From Gammaproteobacteria bacterium (GTDB taxonomy: Bacteria; Pseudomonadota; Gammaproteobacteria; UBA4575): DNA of 17,386 nucleotides. The stretch spans positions 1 through 17,386 of the forward strand of contig JAPUHH010000116.1 in assembly GCA_027297825.1 (NCBI GenBank), in the 5' to 3' direction. Shown here piece after piece: positions 1-7,006 of the stretch (position 1 is its first letter; the number at the start of each line of letters is the position of its first letter). The notes under the pieces are model-generated. The model was not told the DNA's origin and ran no database searches. It was given only the letters and a program-made list of their open reading frames with translations. The position numbers and the translations under genes are program-made.

Positions 1-315
1 GAAATGGTTGTTGGCAAATGGAACATTCTTGAGCCGCCGAAAGACATGTGGGCCAATCCAGAAAAAGAAGTTACACCAGAAGAATTAGATATCATCATGG
101 TCCCCGGTGTTGGTTTTGATAAGAAAGGCGGTCGCATGGGTAACGGTCAAGGTTATTATGACCGTCTACTTGAATTATTACGCCCTGACTGCCCACTTAT
201 AGCGCTTTGCTATGAATCTCAGCTGTTTGATGAAATTTTAGTGGCCCCGCATGATGTGTACATGGACAAAGTCATCACTGAAGATGCTGTGTACGAAGGC
301 GTCGGCAGAGAATAA
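1..315 (+). CDS. 5-formyltetrahydrofolate cyclo-ligase-family protein, C-terminal part (5' end outside window)
   Basis: The reading frame is already open at base 1, so this is the C-terminal 104 residues of a longer protein; the family is usually about 190-200 residues. The signature is the stretch VPGVGFDKKGGRMGNGQGYY followed by DRLL, which matches the glycine-rich nucleotide/folate-binding motif (PG-AFD...G-GGGYYDR) of 5-formyl-H4F cyclo-ligases. Upstream, the segment GKWNILEPP resembles the family's G-x-x-I-x-EP element. Classical members convert 5-formyl-H4F to 5,10-methenyl-H4F with ATP in the cytosol. Paralogues exist whose substrates are not settled. The gene ends 5 nt before the formyltransferase gene, so the two are surely co-transcribed. 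That position suggests a C1-cofactor role in the H4MPT branch rather than generic folate salvage, which is an inference. The family call is firm; the exact substrate is not. Confidence 0.85.
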   Translation, partial: EMVVGKWNILEPPKDMWANPEKEVTPEELDIIMVPGVGFDKKGGRMGNGQGYYDRLLELLRPDCPLIALCYESQLFDEILVAPHDVYMDKVITEDAVYEGVGRE

Positions 316-320
316 CACGC

Positions 321-1250
321 ATGGCAGCAAAAATTGATGATACCTATGCAGAGGCATTTAAAAGTCTCTATACCGAGTTTCTAGTTACCGCCCGAGATCG
401 AAAATGGCTCGACCATGCAGTCAACGCCGCAACCGGTAACGCTTCAAGCTCCATTTTATGTGATTGCGAAGCCGGCATGGATCGCTATGTGGGCCCGGGT
501 GGAGATGAAAGTTTTCAAACTCCAGATGGTCGCCCCGGTGCAATTATTCAGCTGCATATACCGCGTTTTCGTAAAGACCGGGTAAAAGCATTGGAGCGTT
601 CTGCATTGGTTCGCATCAGCCAAAACATTATGACTTGCCCAACTGCATCATGTTTTAATTTGATTGATTCAGATGAGTATTACCACATGGGCCGTAAAGT
701 TGCGTACTTTGGCAATCGTTACCAAAAACGCATTGAACGTTTTGGTCGAAAAATGTGGTGGATTCCAACCTTGGGTGGCGAATTTGTTCTAGACCGTCGT
801 CTTGGCTACGCTGATGGACTCATGGGCGGCAACCTTTGGTTCTTTGGTGACAGTGTAGATTCTGCACTTGCGGCTACAGAAAATGGTGTCGCAGCGATTC
901 TGCCCATGCCTGGCGTGATCGCAACATTTCCTGGCGGTATCGCGAGCAGCGGTTCCAAAGCAGGCAGCGATTATGACTTTACAATCGCCAGTACCTATGA
1001 AAAGTTTTGCCCATTACTTCAAGATGATCCCAGCGTAGAAGCTGGATTACCTGAAGGGGTAAACTCGGTGATGGAAATTATTATGAATGGACAAGGCATG
1101 CAGCCCATCATTGATGCTACGCAAGCAGCGATCAAAGCTGCAGTAGACACTCCAGGATTAATAATGATTTCAGCAGGCAACTACAATGGACGTCTAGGCA
1201 AAAGCTTTATCTATCTACATCCTGACAAACAGCCACCCCTAGATAGTTAG
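321..1250 (+). CDS. fhcD: Formylmethanofuran:tetrahydromethanopterin N-formyltransferase (formyltransferase/hydrolase complex subunit D)
   Basis: This 309-residue protein matches Ftr/FhcD along its whole length. Recognisable segments are DDTYAEAF near residue 6, ATGNASSSILC with CEAGMDRYVGP and TPDGRPGAIIQ in the first third, the TCPTA segment, GGEFV near the middle, FPGGIASSGSKAGSDY, and the C-terminal ISAGNYNGRLGKS. Length agrees with the family (about 300). In methylotrophic bacteria this subunit sits in the Fhc complex, which moves the formyl group from formyl-H4MPT to a methanofuran-type carrier and releases formate as the last step of H4MPT-linked formaldehyde oxidation in the cytosol. 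Start: the ATG lies 5 nt after the upstream stop; the Shine-Dalgarno signal is weak, so translational coupling is likely. fhcA, fhcB and fhcC do not follow; they must lie upstream or elsewhere. In Methylorubrum the usual order is fhcCDAB, so this gene ending a transcription unit is a rearrangement. Confidence 0.95.
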   Translation: MAAKIDDTYAEAFKSLYTEFLVTARDRKWLDHAVNAATGNASSSILCDCEAGMDRYVGPGGDESFQTPDGRPGAIIQLHIPRFRKDRVKALERSALVRISQNIMTCPTASCFNLIDSDEYYHMGRKVAYFGNRYQKRIERFGRKMWWIPTLGGEFVLDRRLGYADGLMGGNLWFFGDSVDSALAATENGVAAILPMPGVIATFPGGIASSGSKAGSDYDFTIASTYEKFCPLLQDDPSVEAGLPEGVNSVMEIIMNGQGMQPIIDATQAAIKAAVDTPGLIMISAGNYNGRLGKSFIYLHPDKQPPLDS

Positions 1251-1286
1251 CGATAACGTTAAACACGGACAGTTAAAAGTTTATGC

Positions 1287-1336
1287 GCATCAAGTTACAT
1301 CTTTAAAGTTATCACTTTAGAGTTGCAGCTTGATGC
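1287..1336. promoter_or_regulatory. Long imperfect inverted repeat (22-nt arms, 6-nt loop) upstream of folD
   Basis: The arms are 1287-1308 and 1315-1336 around the loop TTATCA (1309-1314). The outer 8 bp (GCATCAAG with CTTGATGC) are perfect. The inner 8 bp (CTTTAAAG with CTTTAGAG) contain one G-T pair. The 6-nt middle segments pair at about four positions, leaving two mismatches. No T-run follows, so this is not a standard intrinsic terminator. It sits 37 nt after the fhcD stop and 42 nt before the folD ATG. It could be a processing site, a protein-binding operator, or a factor-dependent end for the upstream operon. The structure is visible in the sequence; its function is unknown. Confidence 0.6.
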
Positions 1337-1378
1337 TTATATACTTGTGTTAGCTAGTTAACCTATTATCTAGTGCAT

Positions 1379-2257
1379 ATGAACACAGATTTTCAAAGCA
1401 CTAAAGACGGCGCCATTTTGATGGATGGCAATGTTGTCGCCCAAAAAATTCAAAGCAGTATTGCAACGCAACTTGCAAAACATTCAAATGCAAACATCAC
1501 CCTAGCCACTGTTTTAATAGGCGAAGACCAGGCTAGCCAGCTCTATGTGGGCATGAAGCAACGCCGTGCGGCAGCCATAGGCATTCAATCCAAACATATC
1601 CAGTTAGCCGGAAATATCTCTATGCAAGCGGCTACTGAAGAAATCTCCAAACTTGTACAAGATCCACATGTACATGGAATACTGATTCAACTACCCTTAC
1701 CTGAACAACTCGACACGAATAAAATTATTGACCTGCTGCCTGCAGAAAAAGATGTCGATGGACTGAGCGAAAACAATCTCGGCAAATTGTTACGTGGCGA
1801 ACCTGGACTTGTACCCTGCACGCCGTTGGGGGTGATGCGCTTACTAGAACATTATGCAATTGAGACTTCAGGCAAACGTGCGATGGTCATTGGTCGTTCT
1901 ACGCTAGTTGGACTTCCACAAGTTTTATTGCTTGGACGAAAAGGGACTGATGCTACGGTCACCTTGGCGCATTCTCGCAGCAAAGATCTAATAGAAATCA
2001 CACAATCGGCTGACATCGTGGTCGCCGCGGCTGGGATTGCTCATTTAGTCACTGCAGCACACATCAAACCCGGTGCTGCGGTAATTGATGTCGGCGTCAC
2101 CCGGACAAATCATGGAATCTGTGGTGATGTTGATTTTGATGCGGTACAGGCGGTTGCGGGTGCGATCACACCGATGCCAGGGGGCACCGGACCGATGACC
2201 GTCGCTTGCCTGTTAGAAAATACGCTGCTTGCGGCACAGCTGCAAAACGTTCTTTAA
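1379..2257 (+). CDS. folD: Bifunctional methylene-H4F dehydrogenase / methenyl-H4F cyclohydrolase
   Basis: FolD interconverts methylene-, methenyl- and 10-formyl-H4F in the cytosol. All hallmarks are present: the YxxxK catalytic motif (YVGMK, Lys about residue 60), the substrate loop with ILIQLPLP, KDVDG before the linker, the Rossmann loop GRSTLVGLP, the CTPLG segment, and near the C terminus the TPMPGGTGPMTVACLLEN signature. The length of 292 residues is normal (about 285-300). Start: an in-frame GTG at 1373 is also possible, but the ATG at 1379 is preferred. Homologous sequence (ILMDGNVVAQKI) begins only about 12 residues in, so an even later start cannot be excluded. No good Shine-Dalgarno signal is visible. 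The gene lies between the H4MPT gene and the serine-cycle block. It may supply cyclohydrolase activity to the MtdA encoded downstream, because no fchA is seen in the window. Confidence 0.95.
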   Translation: MNTDFQSTKDGAILMDGNVVAQKIQSSIATQLAKHSNANITLATVLIGEDQASQLYVGMKQRRAAAIGIQSKHIQLAGNISMQAATEEISKLVQDPHVHGILIQLPLPEQLDTNKIIDLLPAEKDVDGLSENNLGKLLRGEPGLVPCTPLGVMRLLEHYAIETSGKRAMVIGRSTLVGLPQVLLLGRKGTDATVTLAHSRSKDLIEITQSADIVVAAAGIAHLVTAAHIKPGAAVIDVGVTRTNHGICGDVDFDAVQAVAGAITPMPGGTGPMTVACLLENTLLAAQLQNVL

Positions 2258-2363
2258 GCAAAATGTCCTCTAAATAAATTAATATCCCCTTTTCCCCCAA
2301 TAAACCCCATAAAACAAGAGTGCTAATGCTTGAGCCTAGTATAGTGCTTATGGCAAGATGTCG

Positions 2364-2399
2364 GCCTTTTCGCGCAACTGTGTTGATTGCGAAAACGGC
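2364..2399 (+). promoter_or_regulatory. Leader hairpin 1 upstream of sga
   Basis: GCC plus TTTTCGC (2364-2373) pairs with GCGAAAA, a bulged C and GGC (2389-2399). An inner helix, CAAC (2375-2378) with GTTG (2382-2385), closes a 3-nt loop. It lies in the 223-nt gap between folD and sga. Its right arm overlaps the first copy of an imperfect direct repeat (AAAACGGCAGCTC at 2392-2404, AAAACGGAGCTC at 2420-2431). This allows alternative pairing with the next hairpin. Regulation is inferred, not shown. Confidence 0.45.
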
Positions 2400-2419
2400 A
2401 GCTCCGGCCGCTGACATAC

Positions 2420-2455
2420 AAAACGGAGCTCAAGCTTATCCGTTTTAACTTTTTT
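2420..2455 (+). terminator. Terminator-like hairpin with T-run just upstream of sga (terminator of folD or attenuator)
   Basis: AAAACGGA (2420-2427) pairs perfectly with TCCGTTTT (2439-2446) around an 11-nt loop. A second T-run, TTTTTT at 2450-2455, follows. The stem is A/T rich with a short CGG/CCG core, so strength is uncertain. It lies only 25 nt before the sga ATG and could end folD transcripts or attenuate entry into the serine-cycle operon. Confidence 0.45.
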
Positions 2456-2480
2456 AAACATCACTATAAGGGTTCACGTT

Positions 2481-3758
2481 ATGCCTGGAGAAAATCTCTC
2501 ATTTCCTGGAAGAAATTATTTATTTGCACCTGGTCCAACAGACCTTCCTCAGCAGGTTCAAAATGCCATGATCTGCCCACAGGAAGATCATCGCGCACCA
2601 GATTTTCCCGAACTCGTAAAGCCTTTATTGAAGGATGTAAAAAAGATATTCAAAACCACTAAAGGTACTTGCTTCCTATTTCCTGCTACCGGCACTGCTG
2701 GCTGGGAAATTGCTTTAGCCAACACCATGTCGCCAGGCGACAAAATTTTGACTACTCGTTTTGGTCAATTTAGTCACTTGTGGTATGACCTTTCATGTCG
2801 TATCGGGCTTGATGTAGACCTGATTGAAACGGAGTGGGGCGAAGGCGTACCGATCAGCAAATTTAAGAGTGCTCTTGCAGCAGATAAAAAACATGCCATC
2901 AAAGCTGTTGTGGTATGTCATAACGAAACGGCAACCGGTGTCACCAGTAATATCGCAGCTTTAGGCAAAGTATTAAAGCAACTTAAGCACCCTGCTCTAT
3001 TAATGGTAGATGCAGTAAGTTCATTAGCCAGCATTGATTTCCGCATGGATGAATGGGGCGTAGATGTCGCAGTAAGCGGGTCTCAAAAAGGCTTCATGTT
3101 ACCTGCGGGTATGGCTATCCTTGGCTTTAGCCCCCGCGCATTAGCGGCACGCAAAACCGCAAAATGCGCGCGTTGTTTTCTTGATATTCAAGATCACATC
3201 AATGCCAACAAAGATGGCTACTTTCCATATACACCTTCAGTACCCATGTTGCGAGGCCTTAGAACGGCAATAGATTTATTACTAGGTGAAGGCTTAGATA
3301 ATGTATATGCACGTCATCATCGTCTAGCAGAAGGTGTGCGTCTTGCAGTCAAAGCATGGGGTTTAAAGCCATGTGCAAAATCTCCTAAATGGAACTCAGA
3401 TACTGTAACCGCAATTGTAGTACCCCCTAGCGTCAACGCAGCAGAAGTGATTCACATTGCTTACCATCGCTACAATATTTCGTTAGGCGCAGGCTTATCA
3501 AAAGTTGCGGGTAAGGTTTTCCGCATTGGTCACTTGGGCGATAACAACGAAGCCCGCATGATGGCTGTTTTAGGAACCGTAGAAATGGCGATGCGCGATG
3601 CAGGCATGAGAATAAAGCCGGGTAGCGGCGTAGCGGCAGCAGGCGAGTACTATCGCAAGACTGCCAAGGAAATTAAAAAGTTTGGTTCCGCTAAGCCCCC
3701 TCGTGAGGCACGCACGGCAACCAAAAAGCAAAAAGCTAAATCTAAATCTAAAAGGTAA
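2481..3758 (+). CDS. sga: Serine-glyoxylate aminotransferase (serine cycle)
   Basis: This PLP-dependent class V aminotransferase (fold type I) transfers the amino group of L-serine to glyoxylate, giving hydroxypyruvate and glycine. It opens the serine cycle in the cytosol. The N terminus has the family motif LFAPGPTDLP and the DHRAPDF segment. ATGTAGWE near residue 70 binds PLP phosphate. VVVCHNETATGV and MVDAVSSLAS carry the Asp that contacts the pyridine ring. SGSQKG contains the Schiff-base lysine, K203. FRIGHLGD is near the C terminus. The protein is 425 residues against about 400 in related enzymes. The extra length is a basic C-terminal tail rich in Lys/Arg/Ala/Ser (last about 25 residues). 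An AAGGG at 2468-2472, 8 nt before the ATG, supports the start. mcl follows after 6 nt. Confidence 0.95.
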   Translation: MPGENLSFPGRNYLFAPGPTDLPQQVQNAMICPQEDHRAPDFPELVKPLLKDVKKIFKTTKGTCFLFPATGTAGWEIALANTMSPGDKILTTRFGQFSHLWYDLSCRIGLDVDLIETEWGEGVPISKFKSALAADKKHAIKAVVVCHNETATGVTSNIAALGKVLKQLKHPALLMVDAVSSLASIDFRMDEWGVDVAVSGSQKGFMLPAGMAILGFSPRALAARKTAKCARCFLDIQDHINANKDGYFPYTPSVPMLRGLRTAIDLLLGEGLDNVYARHHRLAEGVRLAVKAWGLKPCAKSPKWNSDTVTAIVVPPSVNAAEVIHIAYHRYNISLGAGLSKVAGKVFRIGHLGDNNEARMMAVLGTVEMAMRDAGMRIKPGSGVAAAGEYYRKTAKEIKKFGSAKPPREARTATKKQKAKSKSKR

Positions 3759-3764
3759 CCCAAG

Positions 3765-4706
3765 ATGAGTTTCACTCAATACAAACCTGCTCGATTACGT
3801 GTGCAGCGCTGCGAATTGGCTGTACCAGGTTCTAATCCTAAGATGATGGAAAAAGCCGTTACTTGTGCAGCAGATTATGTTTTTCTTGACTTAGAGGATG
3901 CCGTAGCTCCAGATGACAAAGTGCAAGCACGTAAAAATGTCATTGAAGCGTTAAATAATCATGATTGGAAAGGCAACGGCAAAACCGTTTCCGTGCGTAT
4001 TAACGGACTCGACACGCATTACATGTACCGTGATGTTGTGGATGTCGTAGAACAAGCAGGCGCCAATCTAGATACAATTTTAATACCAAAAGTCGGCACC
4101 ACCGGTGATGTCTACATGGTCGATGCCATGGTGACGCAAATCGAAGAAGCCATGGGACTGGAAAATCAGATCGGTCTTGAAGCATTAATTGAAACGGCAC
4201 TCGGCATGGCGAATGTGGAAGCCATTGCGACCTCTAGCCCACGCATGGAAGCCATGCACTTTGGTGTTGCGGATTATGCGGCGAGCAATCGCGCGCGTAC
4301 CGTAAACATCGGTGGCTTGAATCCAGATTATCCTGGTGATCAATGGCATGCAGCCATTTCTCGTATGACCGTGGCTTGTCGAGCCTATGGTTTACGTCCT
4401 ATCGATGGGCCATTCGGTGATTTCAAAGATCCTGACGGCTATCGCTTAGGTGCTCGACGCGCTGCAGCATTAGGCTGTGAAGGTAAATGGGCCATTCATC
4501 CTAGTCAGATAGAAGTCGCAAATGAAGTCTTCTCGCCACCCGAGGCAGAAGTCACCAAGGCGAAAAGAATTCTTGAAGAATTAGATAAGGCTGCTAAGGA
4601 AGGTAAAGGTGCAGCATCATTGGATGGCAAAATGATCGATGCTGCCTCTGCACGAATGGCAAAAAACGTCGTGAGAGCCGCCGAAGCCATCGCTGCAAAA
4701 TCCTAG
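3765..4706 (+). CDS. mcl: L-malyl-CoA lyase (serine cycle)
   Basis: This HpcH/HpaI (CitE-like) TIM-barrel lyase cleaves (S)-malyl-CoA to acetyl-CoA and glyoxylate, regenerating the acceptor for Sga. The sequence is very close to Methylorubrum MclA as I remember it: ELAVPGSNP near the N terminus, FLDLEDAVAPDDK with the acidic metal/CoA residues, VRINGLDTHYMYRDVVD with the substrate-binding arginine, ILIPKVG, IETALGMANVEAIA, MHFGVADYAAS, ACRAYGLRPIDGPFGDF and GKWAIHPSQI. Length is 313 residues. Compared with my memory of the Methylorubrum protein, it lacks roughly 15 residues after the GGLNPDY segment. The start is 6 nt after the sga stop, with a weak AAGG-type ribosome site overlapping the end of sga. 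Translational coupling is likely. Confidence 0.95.
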   Translation: MSFTQYKPARLRVQRCELAVPGSNPKMMEKAVTCAADYVFLDLEDAVAPDDKVQARKNVIEALNNHDWKGNGKTVSVRINGLDTHYMYRDVVDVVEQAGANLDTILIPKVGTTGDVYMVDAMVTQIEEAMGLENQIGLEALIETALGMANVEAIATSSPRMEAMHFGVADYAASNRARTVNIGGLNPDYPGDQWHAAISRMTVACRAYGLRPIDGPFGDFKDPDGYRLGARRAAALGCEGKWAIHPSQIEVANEVFSPPEAEVTKAKRILEELDKAAKEGKGAASLDGKMIDAASARMAKNVVRAAEAIAAKS

Positions 4707-4720
4707 TTTTGTAGACTTGA

Positions 4721-4745
4721 CCAGTGCTCGTTCCACGGTCACTGG
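4721..4745. promoter_or_regulatory. Inverted repeat CCAGTG...CACTGG downstream of mcl
   Basis: CCAGTG at 4721-4726 is the reverse complement of CACTGG at 4740-4745, with a 13-nt loop. No T-run follows. It is the first of several inverted repeats in the 187-nt gap between mcl and mtkA. It may be a weak mRNA hairpin that splits the operon. Confidence 0.35.
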
Positions 4746-4752
4746 CAATATT

Positions 4753-4767
4753 GCTCAAATTTTGAGC
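4753..4767. promoter_or_regulatory. Palindrome GCTCAAA-T-TTTGAGC (possible operator)
   Basis: This is a perfect 7-bp dyad around one central T, in the mcl-mtkA gap. A dimeric repressor or activator could bind it. A TATAAA at 4812-4817 downstream could be a -10 element, but no convincing -35 is visible. The dyad is certain; its operator role is speculation. Confidence 0.35.
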
Positions 4768-4823
4768 GATTATCCAACAAGAGAGTCTGTCGCAAAAAGT
4801 CTGAATAGGCTATAAAAGCCAAC

Positions 4824-4848
4824 CGGTCTTCGCATACATTTTCGACCG
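4824..4848 (+). promoter_or_regulatory. Small inverted repeat CGGTC...GACCG in the mtkA leader
   Basis: CGGTC at 4824-4828 pairs with GACCG at 4844-4848 across 15 nt, ending 45 nt before the mtkA start. Just before it, GGCT/AGCC (4808-4820) forms another short helix. Alone this is weak. It is listed because four dyads cluster in this gap. Confidence 0.25.
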
Positions 4849-4880
4849 ACCTGACAACAAAAATAGAATCATTGATCTCG

Positions 4881-4886
4881 GGAGGA
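4881..4886 (+). promoter_or_regulatory. Strong ribosome binding site selecting the GTG start of mtkA
   Basis: GGAGGA at 4881-4886 lies 7 nt before GTG at 4894. It decides the start codon. The encoded N terminus, (M)DIHEYQAKELL, is exactly the conserved start of succinyl/malyl-CoA synthetase beta subunits. Confidence 0.8.
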
Positions 4887-4893
4887 AATTTAA

Positions 4894-6072
4894 GTGGATA
4901 TCCATGAATATCAAGCAAAAGAGCTCTTGTCTGAATGTGGGGTAGGTATTGCACCCGGCGGGCTCGCCTATAGCCCTGAACAAGCTGTTTATCGCGCCAA
5001 GGAAATTGGTGGCCACAAATGGGTTGTGAAGGCACAAATTCACTCTGGCGCACGCGGCAAGGCGGGCGGCATCAAAATTTGCTCCAATGATGAAGAAATT
5101 TGGGATGCGGCTGATGAACTCTTAGGCAAACGACTCGTCACGCATCAAACCGGCCCCGCAGGTAAAGTCGTTTATCGTCTTTACATAGAGCAAGCCACCG
5201 ATATCGTACGTGAAATCTATTTAGCGCTAGTGTTGGACCGTGACAAGCAGCGTGTTGTATTCGTGACCTCAACTGAAGGTGGAATGGATATTGAAGAAGT
5301 AGCAGCTACCAAACCCGAATCTATCCACCGTTTAGAAGTAGAACCTGCAGTGGGCTTACGTGACTTTCAAGCGCGTGAGCTTGCCTTTGCTCTCGGCATT
5401 CATCCTGAACTTATCAGTCAAGCAGTGCGCACCATTAAAGGCGCCTACCGTGCCTTCCGTGATCTAGATGCGACCATGGTAGAAATCAATCCATTAGTGG
5501 TCACCAAAGACAATCGCGTTTTAGCACTTGATGCCAAAATGGGCTTTGATGACAACGCCTTATTTCGTCGTCCAAACATTGCAGAGTTACGCGATAAATC
5601 ACAAGAAGATCCACGCGAAACTTCCGCTTCAGATCGCGGCCTCAGCTATGTTGGCCTGGATGGTGACATTGGTTGCATGATCAATGGTGCTGGTTTAGCC
5701 ATGGCGACCATGGACATGATTAAACATAAAGGTGGCGAACCCGCCAACTTTTTAGATATTGGCGGCGGCGCATCGCCGGATCGAGTAACCAAAGCTTTTA
5801 AATTAGTACTGGATGATGAAAAAGTAAAAGCGATATTGGTAAATATTTTTGCTGGAATCAATCGCTGCGATTGGATTGCAGAAGGCGTGGTTCACGCGTT
5901 TGGCAAATTAGAGGTTAAAGTTCCCGTCATTGTTCGCCTCTCTGGGACGAACGTAGATAAGGGCGTGCAAATTCTCAAGGACAGCGGTTATCCAATTATT
6001 ACTGCTGACACCTTAGCGGAAGCTGCAGAAAAATCCGTAGCTGAACGCAATCGCGTTACTAACGCCAAATAA
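4894..6072 (+). CDS. mtkA: Malate-CoA ligase (malate thiokinase), beta subunit
   Basis: This is the ATP-grasp beta subunit of malate-CoA ligase, homologous to SucC. With MtkB it makes malyl-CoA from malate, CoA and ATP in the serine cycle. Evidence: DIHEYQAKELL at the N terminus; KAQIHSGARGKAGGIK near residue 45 (nucleotide-binding lysine and glycine-rich turn); GKRLVTHQTG; MVEINPLVVT with LALDAKMGFDDNALFRR (metal-binding Glu/Asn and Asp); NGAGLAMATMDMI; GEPANFLDIGGGAS; and ILVNIFAGINRCDWIAEG at the CoA/His interface. Length is 392 residues, normal for the family (about 390). The sequence is nearer to Methylorubrum MtkA than to generic SucC, with the DPRETSASDRGLSYVGLDG linker as in MtkA, and the sga-mcl context confirms the serine-cycle role. 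The GTG start has a strong GGAGG site. A 187-nt structured gap precedes it. Confidence 0.95.
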   Translation: MDIHEYQAKELLSECGVGIAPGGLAYSPEQAVYRAKEIGGHKWVVKAQIHSGARGKAGGIKICSNDEEIWDAADELLGKRLVTHQTGPAGKVVYRLYIEQATDIVREIYLALVLDRDKQRVVFVTSTEGGMDIEEVAATKPESIHRLEVEPAVGLRDFQARELAFALGIHPELISQAVRTIKGAYRAFRDLDATMVEINPLVVTKDNRVLALDAKMGFDDNALFRRPNIAELRDKSQEDPRETSASDRGLSYVGLDGDIGCMINGAGLAMATMDMIKHKGGEPANFLDIGGGASPDRVTKAFKLVLDDEKVKAILVNIFAGINRCDWIAEGVVHAFGKLEVKVPVIVRLSGTNVDKGVQILKDSGYPIITADTLAEAAEKSVAERNRVTNAK

Positions 6073-6089
6073 AGGATTAGGAGAATCAC

Positions 6090-6980
6090 ATGGCAATAAT
6101 GATTGATGAAAATACCAAAGTCCTAGTCCAAGGATTTACGGGTAAAATCGGCACCTTCCATGCTGAAGAAATGCTTGAGTACGGAACTAACATTGTGGGT
6201 GGAGTCACCCCAGGCAAAGGTGGCCAAACTCACTTAGGCAAACCTGTTTTTAATACAGTTAAAGAAGCGGTTGCAGAAACCGGTGCGACAGCAAGTATTG
6301 TATTTGTACCTGCGGCATTTGCAGCAGACGGCATCATGGAAGCTGCAGACGCAGGCATTAAAACTTGTGTGTCCATTACCGATGGCATTCCTGCTCAAGA
6401 CATGATGCGTGTTAAACGTTACATGTTTCGCTACAAGAAAATAGATCGCATGACACTCACCGGCCCTAACTGTGCGGGCTCAATCAGTCCTGGAAAATGT
6501 TTATTGGGAATCATGCCCGGCCATATCTATATGGAAGGAAATGTTGGCATAGTCGCACGCTCCGGAACATTGGGCTATGAAGCCGCTTCACAAATGAAGG
6601 CGGCTGGAATCGGCATTAGTTCCAGTATAGGCATTGGTGGCGATCCTATTAACGGTTCTTCGCACCGCGATATTCTTGAACTATTTGAAGCGGACCCGGA
6701 TACCAAAGCCATCATGATGATTGGTGAAATTGGCGGCCCACAAGAAGCGGAAGCGGCAGAGTACTTTAAAAACCATATGACCAAGCCATTAGTGGCCTAC
6801 ATTGCCGGCCTCACAGCACCTAAAGGTCGTCGTATGGGTCACGCCGGAGCCATTGTTTCGGGTAAAGGCGAAAGTGCAGCAGAAAAAGTAGAAATGTTAA
6901 GAGAAGCAGGTGTAACCGTTGCACCGAATCCATCTGAGCTAGGCTCAACGATGGAAACTGTCATGAAAGACGTTGCTTAG
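6090..6980 (+). CDS. mtkB: Malate-CoA ligase (malate thiokinase), alpha subunit
   Basis: This is the SucD-like alpha subunit that pairs with MtkA. The N-terminal CoA-binding Rossmann domain has VQGFTGKIGTFHAEEM and GGVTPGKGGQTH. The middle has TGPNCAGSISPGKC. The ligase domain has GNVGIVARSGTLGYEA, GIGGDPINGSS and MIGEIGG. The phosphorylated histidine is H251 in MGHAGAIVSGKGESA. Length is 296 residues, as expected. The start ATG at 6090 has an AGGAG site at 6078-6082. The gap to mtkA is 17 nt, so the two subunits are clearly one translation unit. Partner and position support malate rather than succinate as substrate, although cross-reactivity with succinate cannot be excluded from sequence. 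Confidence 0.95.
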   Translation: MAIMIDENTKVLVQGFTGKIGTFHAEEMLEYGTNIVGGVTPGKGGQTHLGKPVFNTVKEAVAETGATASIVFVPAAFAADGIMEAADAGIKTCVSITDGIPAQDMMRVKRYMFRYKKIDRMTLTGPNCAGSISPGKCLLGIMPGHIYMEGNVGIVARSGTLGYEAASQMKAAGIGISSSIGIGGDPINGSSHRDILELFEADPDTKAIMMIGEIGGPQEAEAAEYFKNHMTKPLVAYIAGLTAPKGRRMGHAGAIVSGKGESAAEKVEMLREAGVTVAPNPSELGSTMETVMKDVA

Positions 6981-7006
6981 CCATCATAGTTGTAGGAGTA
7001 AACTAA

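Noticed and set aside
2258..2480. Known riboswitch class (tetrahydrofolate, glycine or SAH type) before sga
   Set aside because: Hairpins are present but I could not match the conserved cores of these classes by eye. A covariance-model search would decide.
2387..2662. Plus-strand frame overlapping the sga leader and start
   Set aside because: It runs out of frame through conserved sga codons and shows no recognisable protein features. The sga start has its own ribosome site.
4739..5053. Minus-strand frames across the mcl-mtkA gap and mtkA 5' end
   Set aside because: They are antisense to the conserved mtkA coding sequence, show no signal peptide, motif or ribosome site, and are composition shadows.
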